Below are positions 18,006 to 25,899 of a DNA stretch of 64,000 nucleotides, one piece after another. The position numbers and the translations under genes are program-made. Source of the DNA: Candidatus Caenarcanales bacterium (GTDB taxonomy: Bacteria; Cyanobacteriota; Vampirovibrionia; LMEP-6097); assembly GCA_013216135.1 (NCBI GenBank), contig JABSOS010000004.1:143939-207938 (forward strand). Reading direction: 5' to 3'. The notes beneath the pieces are model-generated. The model searched no databases. It had not been told where the DNA came from and worked only from the letters and a program-made list of their open reading frames with translations. How positions within the stretch are numbered: the stretch's first letter is position 1; each line of letters starts with the position of its first letter.

Positions 18006-18677
18006 TTAAATCAAGCAATTATCAGCTTCAATTTCCTTAGTTAAATAAGCTAAGCGAGTAGAACTTAGTGGATGAGTACTAATATATTCTAAAATTTTAG
18101 GTGACTCACCTCTTTCGAGCATAGTTTGAAAAAACTCTAGTTTCCCTGCTTGCTTACAATAAAGCTGGTTCATTAATTTCACAGCAAACATATCTGCTTC
18201 TTTTTCTTTAGATCGGCTGTAATGAAGGCTATGAAGTCTATCTACTCCATGAAGTACCCTGCTTTCTCTAAAGACGTAATAACTCAAAAGTGAAGAGAGG
18301 CTTTGCCTTGCAACACTTTTCCAAACATGATTCTCTTCTAGGTGCCCTAATTCATGGGCGACAACAAATGCAAGTGCAGTATCATTTTGTAAAAGTTCAA
18401 TTAATGCAGTATAAATCACTATATTATTTCCTAGGCTTGCATATGCGTTTATTTCTGGCGACTCAACTACTTGAATTTTATAGTCATCAATGTCCTCATC
18501 TATAGTTTTTATAAATTTATTGAGCATATTTTGGACTTTCGTTTGCTCAGCAGCTAAATTTAATTTTGTTTTATAAGTGCTTTGATTTCCGCCTTGTTCT
18601 TGTGCTTTACTCGCTGAAATTAACAATAAAATAGGAATGATTAAGTAAATTAACTTAGTTTTCAAATTTAGCTTCAT
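18006..18677 (-). CDS. M48 family zinc metalloprotease
   Basis: A 223-residue exported protease with an N-terminal signal segment (residues about 8-25, ending SASKA). The catalytic motif HELGH is at 108-112, and the third zinc ligand is the Glu of EKEADMFA near residue 160, as in the M48 (BepA/LoiP/Oma1-like) group. NAYASLGNNIVIYTAL before the active site is typical. It likely degrades or assembles envelope proteins in the periplasm. It is transcribed divergently from lemA; M48 proteases and LemA proteins are often neighbours, and here they appear to share one palindromic -10 element. Confidence 0.85.
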   Translation of the reverse strand: MKLNLKTKLIYLIIPILLLISASKAQEQGGNQSTYKTKLNLAAEQTKVQNMLNKFIKTIDEDIDDYKIQVVESPEINAYASLGNNIVIYTALIELLQNDTALAFVVAHELGHLEENHVWKSVARQSLSSLLSYYVFRESRVLHGVDRLHSLHYSRSKEKEADMFAVKLMNQLYCKQAGKLEFFQTMLERGESPKILEYISTHPLSSTRLAYLTKEIEADNCLI

Positions 18678-18682
18678 GCATT

Positions 18683-18693
18683 TGATATTATCA
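18683..18693. promoter_or_regulatory. Palindromic bidirectional -10 (TGATATTATCA)
   Basis: An 11-base palindrome between two ATGs only 21 bases apart. On the plus strand TATTAT (18686-18691) ends 7 bases before the lemA ATG. On the minus strand TAATAT (18690-18685) ends 7 bases before the protease ATG. Both genes would then be leaderless and driven from the same box in opposite directions. Confidence 0.55.
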
Positions 18694-18698
18694 TTTAC

Positions 18699-19289
18699 AT
18701 GCTTAAAAAGATTCCTAGTTGGGCGATAGTTTTAGTAGTAATTTTAGTGATATTGATGTCTTTTTCTGGGACATATAACCAAATGGTTACTCTAAGTGAA
18801 GGAGTGGAGGCTAAGTGGTCTCAGGTTTTAAATGTTTATCAAAGAAGAGCAGATTTGATTCCTAATATCGTTGAGACGGTTAAAGGCTACGCTGCTCACG
18901 AAAAAGAAACTTTATCTGCTGTTATTGAAGCTAGGTCTAAAGCTACTCAGATGCAAGTAAATGTAGAAGATCTAAACGCTGATACTTTAGCTAAATTCCA
19001 AGCCGCTCAAAAACAAATGTCTGGTGCATTGTCCCGTTTAATGGTCGTTATGGAAAGATACCCTGATCTTAAAGCAAACCAAAATTTCTTGGCTTTACAG
19101 ACTCAGCTTGAAGGTACAGAGAATCGAATTACAAATGAAAGACGTATCTTTAATGAGACAGTCAAGCTTTATAATACTTATATTAGAAAACTTCCGCAAA
19201 ACTTAATCGCTGGAATTACTGGTTTTGAGAAAAAACCATATTTTGAAGCTGAAGAATCAGCAAAAGAAGCTCCTAAGGTAACTTTTTAA
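18699..19289 (+). CDS. lemA: LemA family protein
   Basis: A 196-residue membrane-anchored protein. A single N-terminal transmembrane segment (residues about 8-25) is followed by the coiled-coil LemA domain: VEAKWSQVLNVYQRRADLIPNIVETVKGYA is the family hallmark, with ERYPDLKANQNFLALQ and ENRITNERRIFNETVKLYN further on. LemA proteins are thought to act in the periplasm beside TPM or HtpX/M48 proteins, with an unknown mechanism. It overlaps the next gene at TAATG (19287-19291) and begins a three-gene operon with two TPM-domain proteins. Confidence 0.93.
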   Translation: MLKKIPSWAIVLVVILVILMSFSGTYNQMVTLSEGVEAKWSQVLNVYQRRADLIPNIVETVKGYAAHEKETLSAVIEARSKATQMQVNVEDLNADTLAKFQAAQKQMSGALSRLMVVMERYPDLKANQNFLALQTQLEGTENRITNERRIFNETVKLYNTYIRKLPQNLIAGITGFEKKPYFEAEESAKEAPKVTF

Positions 19290-19726
19290 TGAAAGATATT
19301 GAGAGATTTTTAAGTAATGAAGAGCAAGAGTTGATCGCTCAGAAGATAGATGAAATTGAAGCTTTAACAGATGCTGAGCTTAGAGTTCATGTGGAGAGTC
19401 GCTGTAAAGTAGACCCAGTTAAAAGAGCAGCTAAGGTTTTTCATGAACTTAAAATGGATGGTACTAAAGAGCGAAATGGGGTTTTATTCTATATCGCGGT
19501 TAAAGATCATAAACTTGCAGTTTGGGGAGATGAAGGCATAGATAATGAATTAGGTCAGTCTTTCTGGGAAGAAGAAATAGAAATCTTAGTTAGTAATTTT
19601 AAAGAGGCTAAGTATTTTCAAGGCTTAATTCTAGCGATTGATAAAGTAGCTGATAAATTAAAAGTTTTATATCCATTTACTGGGCATAAAAATGAACTTT
19701 GTAACCAGATTTCACTGGGGGAATAA
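19289..19726 (+). CDS. TPM-domain protein, short
   Basis: A 145-residue TPM (TLP18.3/Psb32/MOLO-1) domain protein without signal peptide or membrane anchor. The domain is recognised by AEALTDAELRVHVE-like opening (residues 20-33), the middle RNGVLFYIAVKDHKLAVWGDEGID and FKEAKYFQGLILAIDKVADKL. In LemA operons this short form typically sits next to the longer anchored TPM protein. The ATG overlaps the lemA stop, implying translational coupling. Confidence 0.85.
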   Translation: MKDIERFLSNEEQELIAQKIDEIEALTDAELRVHVESRCKVDPVKRAAKVFHELKMDGTKERNGVLFYIAVKDHKLAVWGDEGIDNELGQSFWEEEIEILVSNFKEAKYFQGLILAIDKVADKLKVLYPFTGHKNELCNQISLGE

Positions 19727-19729
19727 TTA

Positions 19730-20581
19730 ATGAAAAGAAGTAATTTCTATTCGATACTTTACGTATTTTTAACTGTAGCTTTTTTAATGATACTTAGCTC
19801 ATCTGTTCATGCTTTAAAGGCTGAGAGCTTATTACCTGAAAGACCAGCTAACAATCAGTTGGTTTTCAACTTGTCAAGTCAGTTTCCTGAGTTCCTATCA
19901 GCTCAAGAGCAGAATAATTTGAATTTTAAATTAAGTAATTTTGCTAGAGAAACTTCTAATCAGATTGTAGTTTTAGTTATAGATTCTTTTTCAGGGATGG
20001 AAGTGAATGATTTTGCTACTCAGCTTTTTAATAAATGGGGTATTGGTCAGGATGATAAAAATAATGGACTCTTGCTTTTAATTAAACCTACTGTAGAAGA
20101 AGGTGGGCGAAAGATTTATATTAGTGTTGGTTATGGTTTAGAATCTGCTGTCCCTGATTTGATGGCTAAAAGGGTTATTGATGAAGTTATTAGCCCAAGC
20201 TTTAAAGCTGCTAATTTTTATGCAGGTATAGATAAATCTACAGATATATTAATGAGCCTTGCTGTGGGTGAATTTGATGAAAAAGTTTTAGTTAATGATA
20301 GAGCTAAAGGTGATGCTCTACTATGGATACTCTTTATTCCATTCTTATTCATGTTCTTTTCTGAAATGTTTCTTTCTAGAACAGGTGAGAGTGTAGATAT
20401 TTCTAAAAAAGGACTTAGAAGAAGGCACGGTGCATATTATTTACCATTCTTCTTAGGTTCATCTTATAGTTATCACGGAAGATCATCTGGATTTGGAAGT
20501 TCTTCTGGAGGAGGCTTCGGAGGTTTTGGTGGCTTCGGAGGTGGTATGTCTGGTGGAGGGGGAGCCGGAGGCTCCTGGTAA
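19730..20581 (+). CDS. TPM-domain protein, YgcG-like
   Basis: A 283-residue exported protein: signal peptide (1-28), TPM domain (about 45-180, with VLVIDSFSGMEVNDFATQL, NNGLLLLIKPTVEEG and VGYGLESAVPDLMAKR), one transmembrane segment near 208-225, and a glycine-rich tail ending GGGGAGGSW that is characteristic of YgcG-type proteins. A GGGGGA ribosome-binding-like sequence precedes the ATG. Last gene of the lemA operon. Probable role is in envelope maintenance with LemA. It abuts the next minus-strand gene with no spacer, so no terminator separates them. Confidence 0.9.
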   Translation: MKRSNFYSILYVFLTVAFLMILSSSVHALKAESLLPERPANNQLVFNLSSQFPEFLSAQEQNNLNFKLSNFARETSNQIVVLVIDSFSGMEVNDFATQLFNKWGIGQDDKNNGLLLLIKPTVEEGGRKIYISVGYGLESAVPDLMAKRVIDEVISPSFKAANFYAGIDKSTDILMSLAVGEFDEKVLVNDRAKGDALLWILFIPFLFMFFSEMFLSRTGESVDISKKGLRRRHGAYYLPFFLGSSYSYHGRSSGFGSSSGGGFGGFGGFGGGMSGGGGAGGSW

Positions 20582-21826
20582 TTAAGGTTTTATGTCTAAA
20601 CTGGGATCAATACGGTCAGGTATGTTGTCACCATCTGTATCTTCAGACCCATAACGACTAATTAAAAATAACGTATAAATTGAAGGAGCCCAGCCTCCTG
20701 CATAGCGATGTGCATTTAAATCCAATACTGTTCTAGCAATTGAAGGTGAGCCAGTCGGTGTTGCATCGGTACTATCAGAACTTTGTAAGTAGTAAGTAAA
20801 GCCTATTTTTCCATCTGTTTTTGTAAACTGTGTTTTACCTTGTCTATTAACTGTAGGTTCTTGAGGATTACTTGTAGCTATTTGCATAGTTACCCCAGAT
20901 GTATAGTCACCAGGTTTTGCAACGTTAAATGTTATTTCATCTGAAATTACAGTTGCTCTATGTTTTTCTTTATCTTCAGTTTTAGTAACTCCTCCATTAG
21001 GCTTTACTGTTCTTTGCTCGTCTTGTAAAACTTTAGAGTCAACTATCCTATAAGCTAGAATATCTCCTCTTCTGTACATAATTAGTCTTTCAGTCTCACT
21101 TAATTCAAAATCTTTTCCATTTGCAGTCTTATACTGCTGAACATAAGCATCGTAAGCTTCTTTCTGGTTTGCATATACCCCTGCATAATTTCCATCTAAC
21201 TTTTCAGTATCTGTGTCATCTGCACTTAATTCGACTACAGCTCTTCCATTTACTTTGATAAATGACCCATTAGATAAAACAGCCTCAGTTTTTATAGAAT
21301 CAGCTTTATCTCTTTTTTCTTTTAAGAGCTTCATTTCAGCTATTTCTGCTGCTGTTGCAGTTCCTGCAAGTTTTTTCTTTTCTAAGGCTAAAGCTTGCTC
21401 ATGAAGTTCTCCTCTAGCTTTATCTAAATTTTCACCTCTATCATCTTTTGAAATGATTTTTGCTTCTTCTTGTTTTATCTCAGTGTCTGACTTAGCATCC
21501 AGCTCTGTTCTTCTAGTTTCAACTGCAGTTTTCCTGTCTGCATCTGCAAGTGGAGAGCTCTTTTCAGTTTTAGCTACTTCTTCAACTTGAACTGCATTCC
21601 ATACATTGTCCTTAGTTTGTTGATCAATAGTTTTTCCTGATTCTTTATTTTGCTCTATAAAATTATCAGATTCAGTTTTTGAGATCGTATCATTTTTATC
21701 AGTATCAGTTACATCTGCACTAGGATCAGTTAAAGTGTCCTTTATTTTAGGTCCAGTAACGGTATTATTTTTTGAAAACTCTTTTGTAACATCTGTTACG
21801 GTCTGTGGTGCTACTTCTGTGACCAT
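20582..21826 (-). CDS. Orphan Thr/Asp-rich protein with calcium-type repeat
   Basis: A 414-residue hydrophilic protein. Residues 1-110 are Thr, Asp and Lys rich and probably disordered; about 115-170 are helical and coiled-coil-like; the rest is mixed beta. The C-terminus has DTDGDNIPDRIDP, matching thrombospondin-type-3/calcium-binding loops of surface proteins. There is no signal peptide, which is odd for such a motif. The ATG is preceded by a strong Shine-Dalgarno (TTAGGAGAG). I do not recognise the whole. It could be exported by a signal-independent route, but nothing in the window shows one. Confidence 0.55.
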   Translation of the reverse strand: MVTEVAPQTVTDVTKEFSKNNTVTGPKIKDTLTDPSADVTDTDKNDTISKTESDNFIEQNKESGKTIDQQTKDNVWNAVQVEEVAKTEKSSPLADADRKTAVETRRTELDAKSDTEIKQEEAKIISKDDRGENLDKARGELHEQALALEKKKLAGTATAAEIAEMKLLKEKRDKADSIKTEAVLSNGSFIKVNGRAVVELSADDTDTEKLDGNYAGVYANQKEAYDAYVQQYKTANGKDFELSETERLIMYRRGDILAYRIVDSKVLQDEQRTVKPNGGVTKTEDKEKHRATVISDEITFNVAKPGDYTSGVTMQIATSNPQEPTVNRQGKTQFTKTDGKIGFTYYLQSSDSTDATPTGSPSIARTVLDLNAHRYAGGWAPSIYTLFLISRYGSEDTDGDNIPDRIDPSLDIKP

Positions 21827-21901
21827 AGTACTCTCCTAATTTTTTTATCTCTAAAAATACAAAGAAAGAGTAATAATAGATTTGATAAAGATTAAGGAAG
21901 C

Positions 21902-22129
21902 TTAACCTCTTTCTATCACTATCTTCCAGGAATTATCTTCCTGAGATTTTAATGAAAGGATGTTATGTCCTTCCTCTTGAACACTTTTAGGAACACTCTC
22001 ATAAGCTTCACCATCATCTATGATTGCTTCTACTACAGTTCCAGGTTCAGCATCGTCTAAGGCGATTTTAATCCTCACAAAATTTATCGGACATGGAGTA
22101 CCTCTTAGATCTAATTCTTTTACAGCCAT
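21902..22129 (-). CDS. tusA: TusA-like sulfurtransferase
   Basis: A 75-residue TusA/SirA family protein. The frame stays open further upstream to 22195, but the ATG at 22129 gives a normal length and the conserved opening ELDLRGTPCPINFVRIK, in which Cys13 is the persulfide-carrying residue. The family delivers sulfur for tRNA thiolation or other thiol chemistry; the CPINF variant is common outside Enterobacteria. It is divergent from fabD, with 27 bases between the two ATGs, so their promoters must overlap. The TauE-like and gamma-glutamyltransferase genes elsewhere in the window also touch sulfur metabolism. Confidence 0.88.
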   Translation of the reverse strand: MAVKELDLRGTPCPINFVRIKIALDDAEPGTVVEAIIDDGEAYESVPKSVQEEGHNILSLKSQEDNSWKIVIERG

Positions 22130-22143
22130 AGCTTGTTCATTGT

Positions 22144-22149
22144 TATAAT
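22144..22149 (+). promoter_or_regulatory. -10 TATAAT of fabD
   Basis: TATAAT ends 7 bases before the fabD ATG at 22157, predicting a leaderless fabD mRNA. On the minus strand the same TTATAATAA segment reads TTATTATAA and could serve tusA, 15-17 bases from its ATG. Confidence 0.55.
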
Positions 22150-22156
22150 AACACCT

Positions 22157-23131
22157 ATGACTAAAGCAATCGTTTTTCCAGGGCAGGGTTCTCAATTCGT
22201 AGGAATGGCTAAAGATTTATATCAGAGCTTTCCTAGAGCTAAAGAAATTTTCAGTTTAGTAGATAAATTATTTTTAGATTATCATGGTGATAATGCTAAA
22301 CAAAGCATCTCTGAGACTTGTTTTAACGGTCCAGAAGATTTATTACAGAACACAGCTTACACTCAGCCAGCTATTTTAGCTATGAGTATCGCAATTTTTG
22401 AGATTTTAAAAGAAAAATCTCCTAATACTCTTACCAATGTTAAATATTTTGCTGGACATAGTTTAGGTGAATTTGCGGCTCTTTACGCTGCTGGAGTTCT
22501 TAGTCTAGAAGATACTTTTAAATTAATTATTAAGCGTGGTGACCTTATGTCTAAAGCTGAAAAGGGGGCAATGACAGCAATCTTAGGTTTAGATGAAGAG
22601 AAATTAAATGTTCTTATTAATGGTATTGATAAAGTTTCAGTTGCTAACTTTAACTCACCAGAACAAATCGTAATCACAGGTTCAGCTGATGCTGTAGAAG
22701 ATGCTAACCAGAAGATTGAAGCATACGCTAGTGAAAACTCTTTAAGAGTTAAAGTAATTAGACTTACAGTAGGTGGAGCATTCCATTCACCATTAATGGA
22801 AAATGCTTCTGATAAGTTTGCTGAATTGATAGATTCTATTAATTTTAACGATGCTGCAAGCCCTGTGATTCAAAATTTCTCAGCTGAAGCTAATGCTTAC
22901 GCTCAAGAAATTAAAGAAGTTCTTAAAAAACAAATGACAGGTGCAGTTCAGTGGACTAAAACTGTTCAAAAATTAATAAATAGTGAAGAAGGTATCCAAG
23001 AAATCTTAGAATTAGGACCATCAAAAGTCTTAGCTGGTCTTATTAAAAAACAAGAGCGTAGATTCCCTGTTAAAAGTATCCAGGCTGAGCCTGATTTAAG
23101 TGCTTTAATTTCTGAAGCTACAGCTGTATAA
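22157..23131 (+). CDS. fabD: Malonyl-CoA:ACP transacylase
   Basis: A 324-residue FabD. The frame is open to 22133, but the ATG at 22157 begins the conserved TKAIVFPGQGSQFVGM. The active-site GHSLGEFAA places Ser102 as nucleophile, with the second catalytic His in GGAFHSPLM near residue 206. It loads malonyl units onto acyl carrier protein for fatty-acid synthesis in the cytoplasm. No other fab gene is adjacent; secG follows with its own -10. Predicted leaderless. Confidence 0.95.
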   Translation: MTKAIVFPGQGSQFVGMAKDLYQSFPRAKEIFSLVDKLFLDYHGDNAKQSISETCFNGPEDLLQNTAYTQPAILAMSIAIFEILKEKSPNTLTNVKYFAGHSLGEFAALYAAGVLSLEDTFKLIIKRGDLMSKAEKGAMTAILGLDEEKLNVLINGIDKVSVANFNSPEQIVITGSADAVEDANQKIEAYASENSLRVKVIRLTVGGAFHSPLMENASDKFAELIDSINFNDAASPVIQNFSAEANAYAQEIKEVLKKQMTGAVQWTKTVQKLINSEEGIQEILELGPSKVLAGLIKKQERRFPVKSIQAEPDLSALISEATAV

Positions 23132-23136
23132 AAGTA

Positions 23137-23145
23137 TGCTATCAT
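23137..23145 (+). promoter_or_regulatory. Extended -10 TGCTATCAT of secG
   Basis: TGC followed by TATCAT, ending 10 bases before the secG ATG. Another instance of the TGCTANNAT box; it lies within 15 bases of the fabD stop. Confidence 0.5.
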
Positions 23146-23155
23146 AGCTATTCCT

Positions 23156-23380
23156 ATGCTTGGATTTGTAACTATAATTCAAATTTTATCTGGTTTAGCT
23201 ACTGGATTTTTCATTCTTGCTCATGAACCTAAGTCTGAAGGACTTGGATCTATAGGTGGTTCTGCTAGTCAGTTTAAAGGTTTAAGTTCTAGCGCTGACC
23301 AGAAGTTAGATAATCTTACTTGGATAGCTTTTGGTATATTTATCATTGCTTCTATCCTTTTAGGATTTAATGTAGTTTAG
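23156..23380 (+). CDS. secG: Preprotein translocase subunit SecG
   Basis: A 74-residue protein with two transmembrane helices (about 3-22 and 54-73) joined by a Gly/Ser-rich cytoplasmic loop (GLGSIGGSASQF), which is the SecG layout. It assists the SecYEG channel during SecA-driven export. It has its own extended -10 box 10 bases upstream, so it can be transcribed independently of fabD. Confidence 0.85.
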   Translation: MLGFVTIIQILSGLATGFFILAHEPKSEGLGSIGGSASQFKGLSSSADQKLDNLTWIAFGIFIIASILLGFNVV

Positions 23381-23454
23381 TAATACTATTTATTGGTTTA
23401 TAACTGATTTAGCTTAGCTTTTATCATATTTAAATTTAATATAACCTTCTCTTA

Positions 23455-23486
23455 ACCTCTTTTAGTAAAAATGGGTTAAAAGGGGT
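23455..23486 (+). promoter_or_regulatory. Hairpin overlapping the ribosome-binding region of the next gene
   Basis: ACCTCTTTTA (23455-23464) pairs with TAAAAGGGGT (23477-23486), ten pairs with one G-U and a 12-base loop. The GGGG of the 3' arm sits 7 bases before the GTG at 23493 and is the only Shine-Dalgarno-like sequence, so folding would hide it. It could instead be a weak secG terminator, although no long T run follows. Confidence 0.4.
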
Positions 23487-23492
23487 CTTTAA

Positions 23493-23918
23493 GTGGCAAA
23501 TGGTGCTGATAGTTTTGGGAAAGTAGGCAGCCAGGTTGCAAGTAATCACTTTGTTGATCAGTCAATCAAGCTTAACAAGGCTAATGACAATTTTTTCGGG
23601 ACGGTAATCTCTGATGGAGCTGGTATTACAGGTGGAGCTAGTGTTGAAAGACCAGTAACTGCTCCAGGTGATAATACTGCTGATCTTGGTGGTGATAATA
23701 ATTCACAACAGCATAGTAGAAGTGGAGCTGATCAGATTAGACATCAAGCTTATTTACAACAAAATGGCACTAAAGCTAGGATAGCTCCTCCAAGCCCAAA
23801 AATGATTGAAAAGCAAAACAAAGGTGACCAGGTTGGTGGCGTCGTTTTCCAAGCTAGAGGTCATGATGGTGATACTAGAGGTTTATTTAATTCTTTTGGT
23901 ACTGGAACTAGAGGCTAA
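23493..23918 (+). CDS. Orphan Gly/Asn-rich small protein
   Basis: A 141-residue hydrophilic protein starting at GTG, without Cys, signal peptide or membrane segment. It is rich in Gly, Asp, Asn and Gln and probably largely disordered; a GADQIRHQAYLQQNGTKARIA helix lies near residues 78-98. I do not recognise it. Its start region is covered by a predicted hairpin. The stop overlaps that of the convergent thrS gene in CTAA (23915-23918). Codon use fits its neighbours, which supports a real gene. Confidence 0.5.
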   Translation: MANGADSFGKVGSQVASNHFVDQSIKLNKANDNFFGTVISDGAGITGGASVERPVTAPGDNTADLGGDNNSQQHSRSGADQIRHQAYLQQNGTKARIAPPSPKMIEKQNKGDQVGGVVFQARGHDGDTRGLFNSFGTGTRG

Positions 23919-25846
23919 ATCTGTTTTTCACGAACTTCAGTTCTAATTTTTTCTAAGAAATCTTTAATCGACATAGCTTCCTGATCTTTTGATCTACGGA
24001 ATCTTACATTTACTGTCTCTGATTCAATTTCTTTATCACCGACTATAAGCATGTATGGAATCTGTGATTCTTGAGCTTGACGGATTTTATAGTTCATTCT
24101 TTCTGAACTAAGATCAGCTTGTGCTCTAATATCACTGTCGATTAAGAAGTCACGGATTTTGATCGCGTAGTCGTTATGCTTATCTGTAACTGGTACTACC
24201 ATTACTTGATCAGGTGATAACCATACAGGGAAAGCTCCAGCAAAGTGCTCGATAAGAACCATTGTGATTCTTTCCATAGATCCGAAGATCGCTCTATGAA
24301 TCATAACTGGTCTTTGAGGCTTGCTTTCACTATCTACGTAGCTTAAATCAAATCTTTCAGGTAAGTTAAAGTCTAGTTGAATAGTAGCTCCCTGCCATAC
24401 TCTACCTAAAGCATCTTTTAATTTAAAGTCGATCTTAGGACCATAGAAAGCTCCATCAGCTGGGTTGATTTCAAAGTCAACATTTACTTCTTTTAAAGAT
24501 TCGATTAAACCTTGCTCTGCAAATTCCCAAAGCTCATCATCACCGATCGCTTTTTCGGGCTTAGTCGAAACTTCTACTTCAAAGGTTAAACCTAGGGAAG
24601 AATAAATTTTATCGATTAACTTATATACTCCTTGGATTTCAGTTTTAAACTGTTCTCTAGTACAGAATATATGCGCGTCATCCTGAGTGAATCCTCTAAC
24701 TCTAGCTAAACCATGAACTGCTCCACTAGCTTCGTTTCTATAAACAGTTCCCATCTCAGCCATTCTGATAGGTAAGTCTCTGAAGCTGTGTCTATTGTTT
24801 TTAAAGATTAAAACATGGAATGGACAGTTCATAGGTTTAAGAACATATTCATCTTCATCAACTTTTAAGTTGTACATGTTTTCTTTATAGAAAGAGTTGT
24901 GTCCAGAAATATCCCATAGTTCAGACTTGGCGATGTGAGGTGTTACCACAAACTCATAACCTGCTTTTCTATGCTCTCTAGTCCAGAATTTTTCTAATTC
25001 TTGTCTAACAGTAGCTAGCTTTCTATGCCAGAAAACTAAGCCAGCACCAGCTAATTCATGTGTCGAGAAATAGTCATGTGATTTTGCAAGTTTACGGTGA
25101 TCTCTTTTTTCACTTTCTTCAAGCTGTTTAAAGTAATTATCAAACTCTTCTTGGTCCCACCAAACAGTTCCATAGACTCTTTGCATCTGATCATTTTCTT
25201 CTTTGCCTCTCCAGTAAGCACCAGAAACATTAGTAAGTTTTACGTGTTTAATAAATTTAGTATTAGGTAAATGTGGTCCTGCACATAAATCTGACCAAAG
25301 TCTTTGTCCATTATTATCAGTGAAATAATATTCTGTAGGATTATTGTCTTTATATTCTTCTAAAAGCTCAGCTTTATAGATTTCTCCAGAGTCTTTATAT
25401 TCAGAGAGTTTAGCGTCTGCATTTTCAATATTAACTCTTTCGATTTTATAAGCGCCTGAAGCAAATTTTTTCATTTGCTTTTCTATTTCAACTAAATCTT
25501 CATCAGTAATTTTTTTGTCTTTAATTTGAAAGTCATAGAAGAAGCCTTTTTCAGTAGCTGGTCCTACACCTACTTTAGCGTTAGGGAACATCTTCTGGAC
25601 TACTGAAGCTAATACGTGGCTAGTAGTATGTCTTAAAACTTCATAGCTCTTTTTATCGCCGACTTTAATTACTTTAACTCTGTCACCTTCATTAATTGGG
25701 GTGCTTAGATCTCTAACATCTCCATTGATTTCTAAAGCTATAGCTTTTTTTGCTAGTGAGGTTGATATAGCTTTAGCTAAATCTAAACCTGAGGCTCCAT
25801 CATCAACAGATTTTGAACTACCGTCTTCTAAAATAACTGATACCAT
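23915..25846 (-). CDS. thrS: Threonyl-tRNA synthetase
   Basis: A class II synthetase of 643 residues. N-terminal TGS domain (1-60), second additional domain with HTTSHVLASVVQ and the zinc-type editing residues near 75-180, catalytic core (about 240-540) with motif 2 FRNEASGAVHGLARVRGFTQ, MNCPFHVLIFK zinc/threonine site and motif 3 near HRAIFGSMERITMVLIEH, then the C-terminal anticodon-binding domain. Two in-frame ATGs exist at 25852 and 25846; a TGCTATTAT extended -10 (25856-25864) ends 9 bases before the second, so I prefer it. Full length for the family. Confidence 0.96.
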   Translation of the reverse strand: MVSVILEDGSSKSVDDGASGLDLAKAISTSLAKKAIALEINGDVRDLSTPINEGDRVKVIKVGDKKSYEVLRHTTSHVLASVVQKMFPNAKVGVGPATEKGFFYDFQIKDKKITDEDLVEIEKQMKKFASGAYKIERVNIENADAKLSEYKDSGEIYKAELLEEYKDNNPTEYYFTDNNGQRLWSDLCAGPHLPNTKFIKHVKLTNVSGAYWRGKEENDQMQRVYGTVWWDQEEFDNYFKQLEESEKRDHRKLAKSHDYFSTHELAGAGLVFWHRKLATVRQELEKFWTREHRKAGYEFVVTPHIAKSELWDISGHNSFYKENMYNLKVDEDEYVLKPMNCPFHVLIFKNNRHSFRDLPIRMAEMGTVYRNEASGAVHGLARVRGFTQDDAHIFCTREQFKTEIQGVYKLIDKIYSSLGLTFEVEVSTKPEKAIGDDELWEFAEQGLIESLKEVNVDFEINPADGAFYGPKIDFKLKDALGRVWQGATIQLDFNLPERFDLSYVDSESKPQRPVMIHRAIFGSMERITMVLIEHFAGAFPVWLSPDQVMVVPVTDKHNDYAIKIRDFLIDSDIRAQADLSSERMNYKIRQAQESQIPYMLIVGDKEIESETVNVRFRRSKDQEAMSIKDFLEKIRTEVREKQI

Positions 25847-25855
25847 CGTCATTAA

Positions 25856-25864
25856 ATAATAGCA
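25856..25864 (-). promoter_or_regulatory. Extended -10 TGCTATTAT of thrS
   Basis: Minus-strand TGC plus TATTAT, 3 bases from the first and 9 bases from the second in-frame ATG. The spacing decides for the second ATG as the leaderless start. Confidence 0.5.
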
Positions 25865-25899
25865 AAAAACTCAGTTTAACTGAATTTATCTAAACTATT

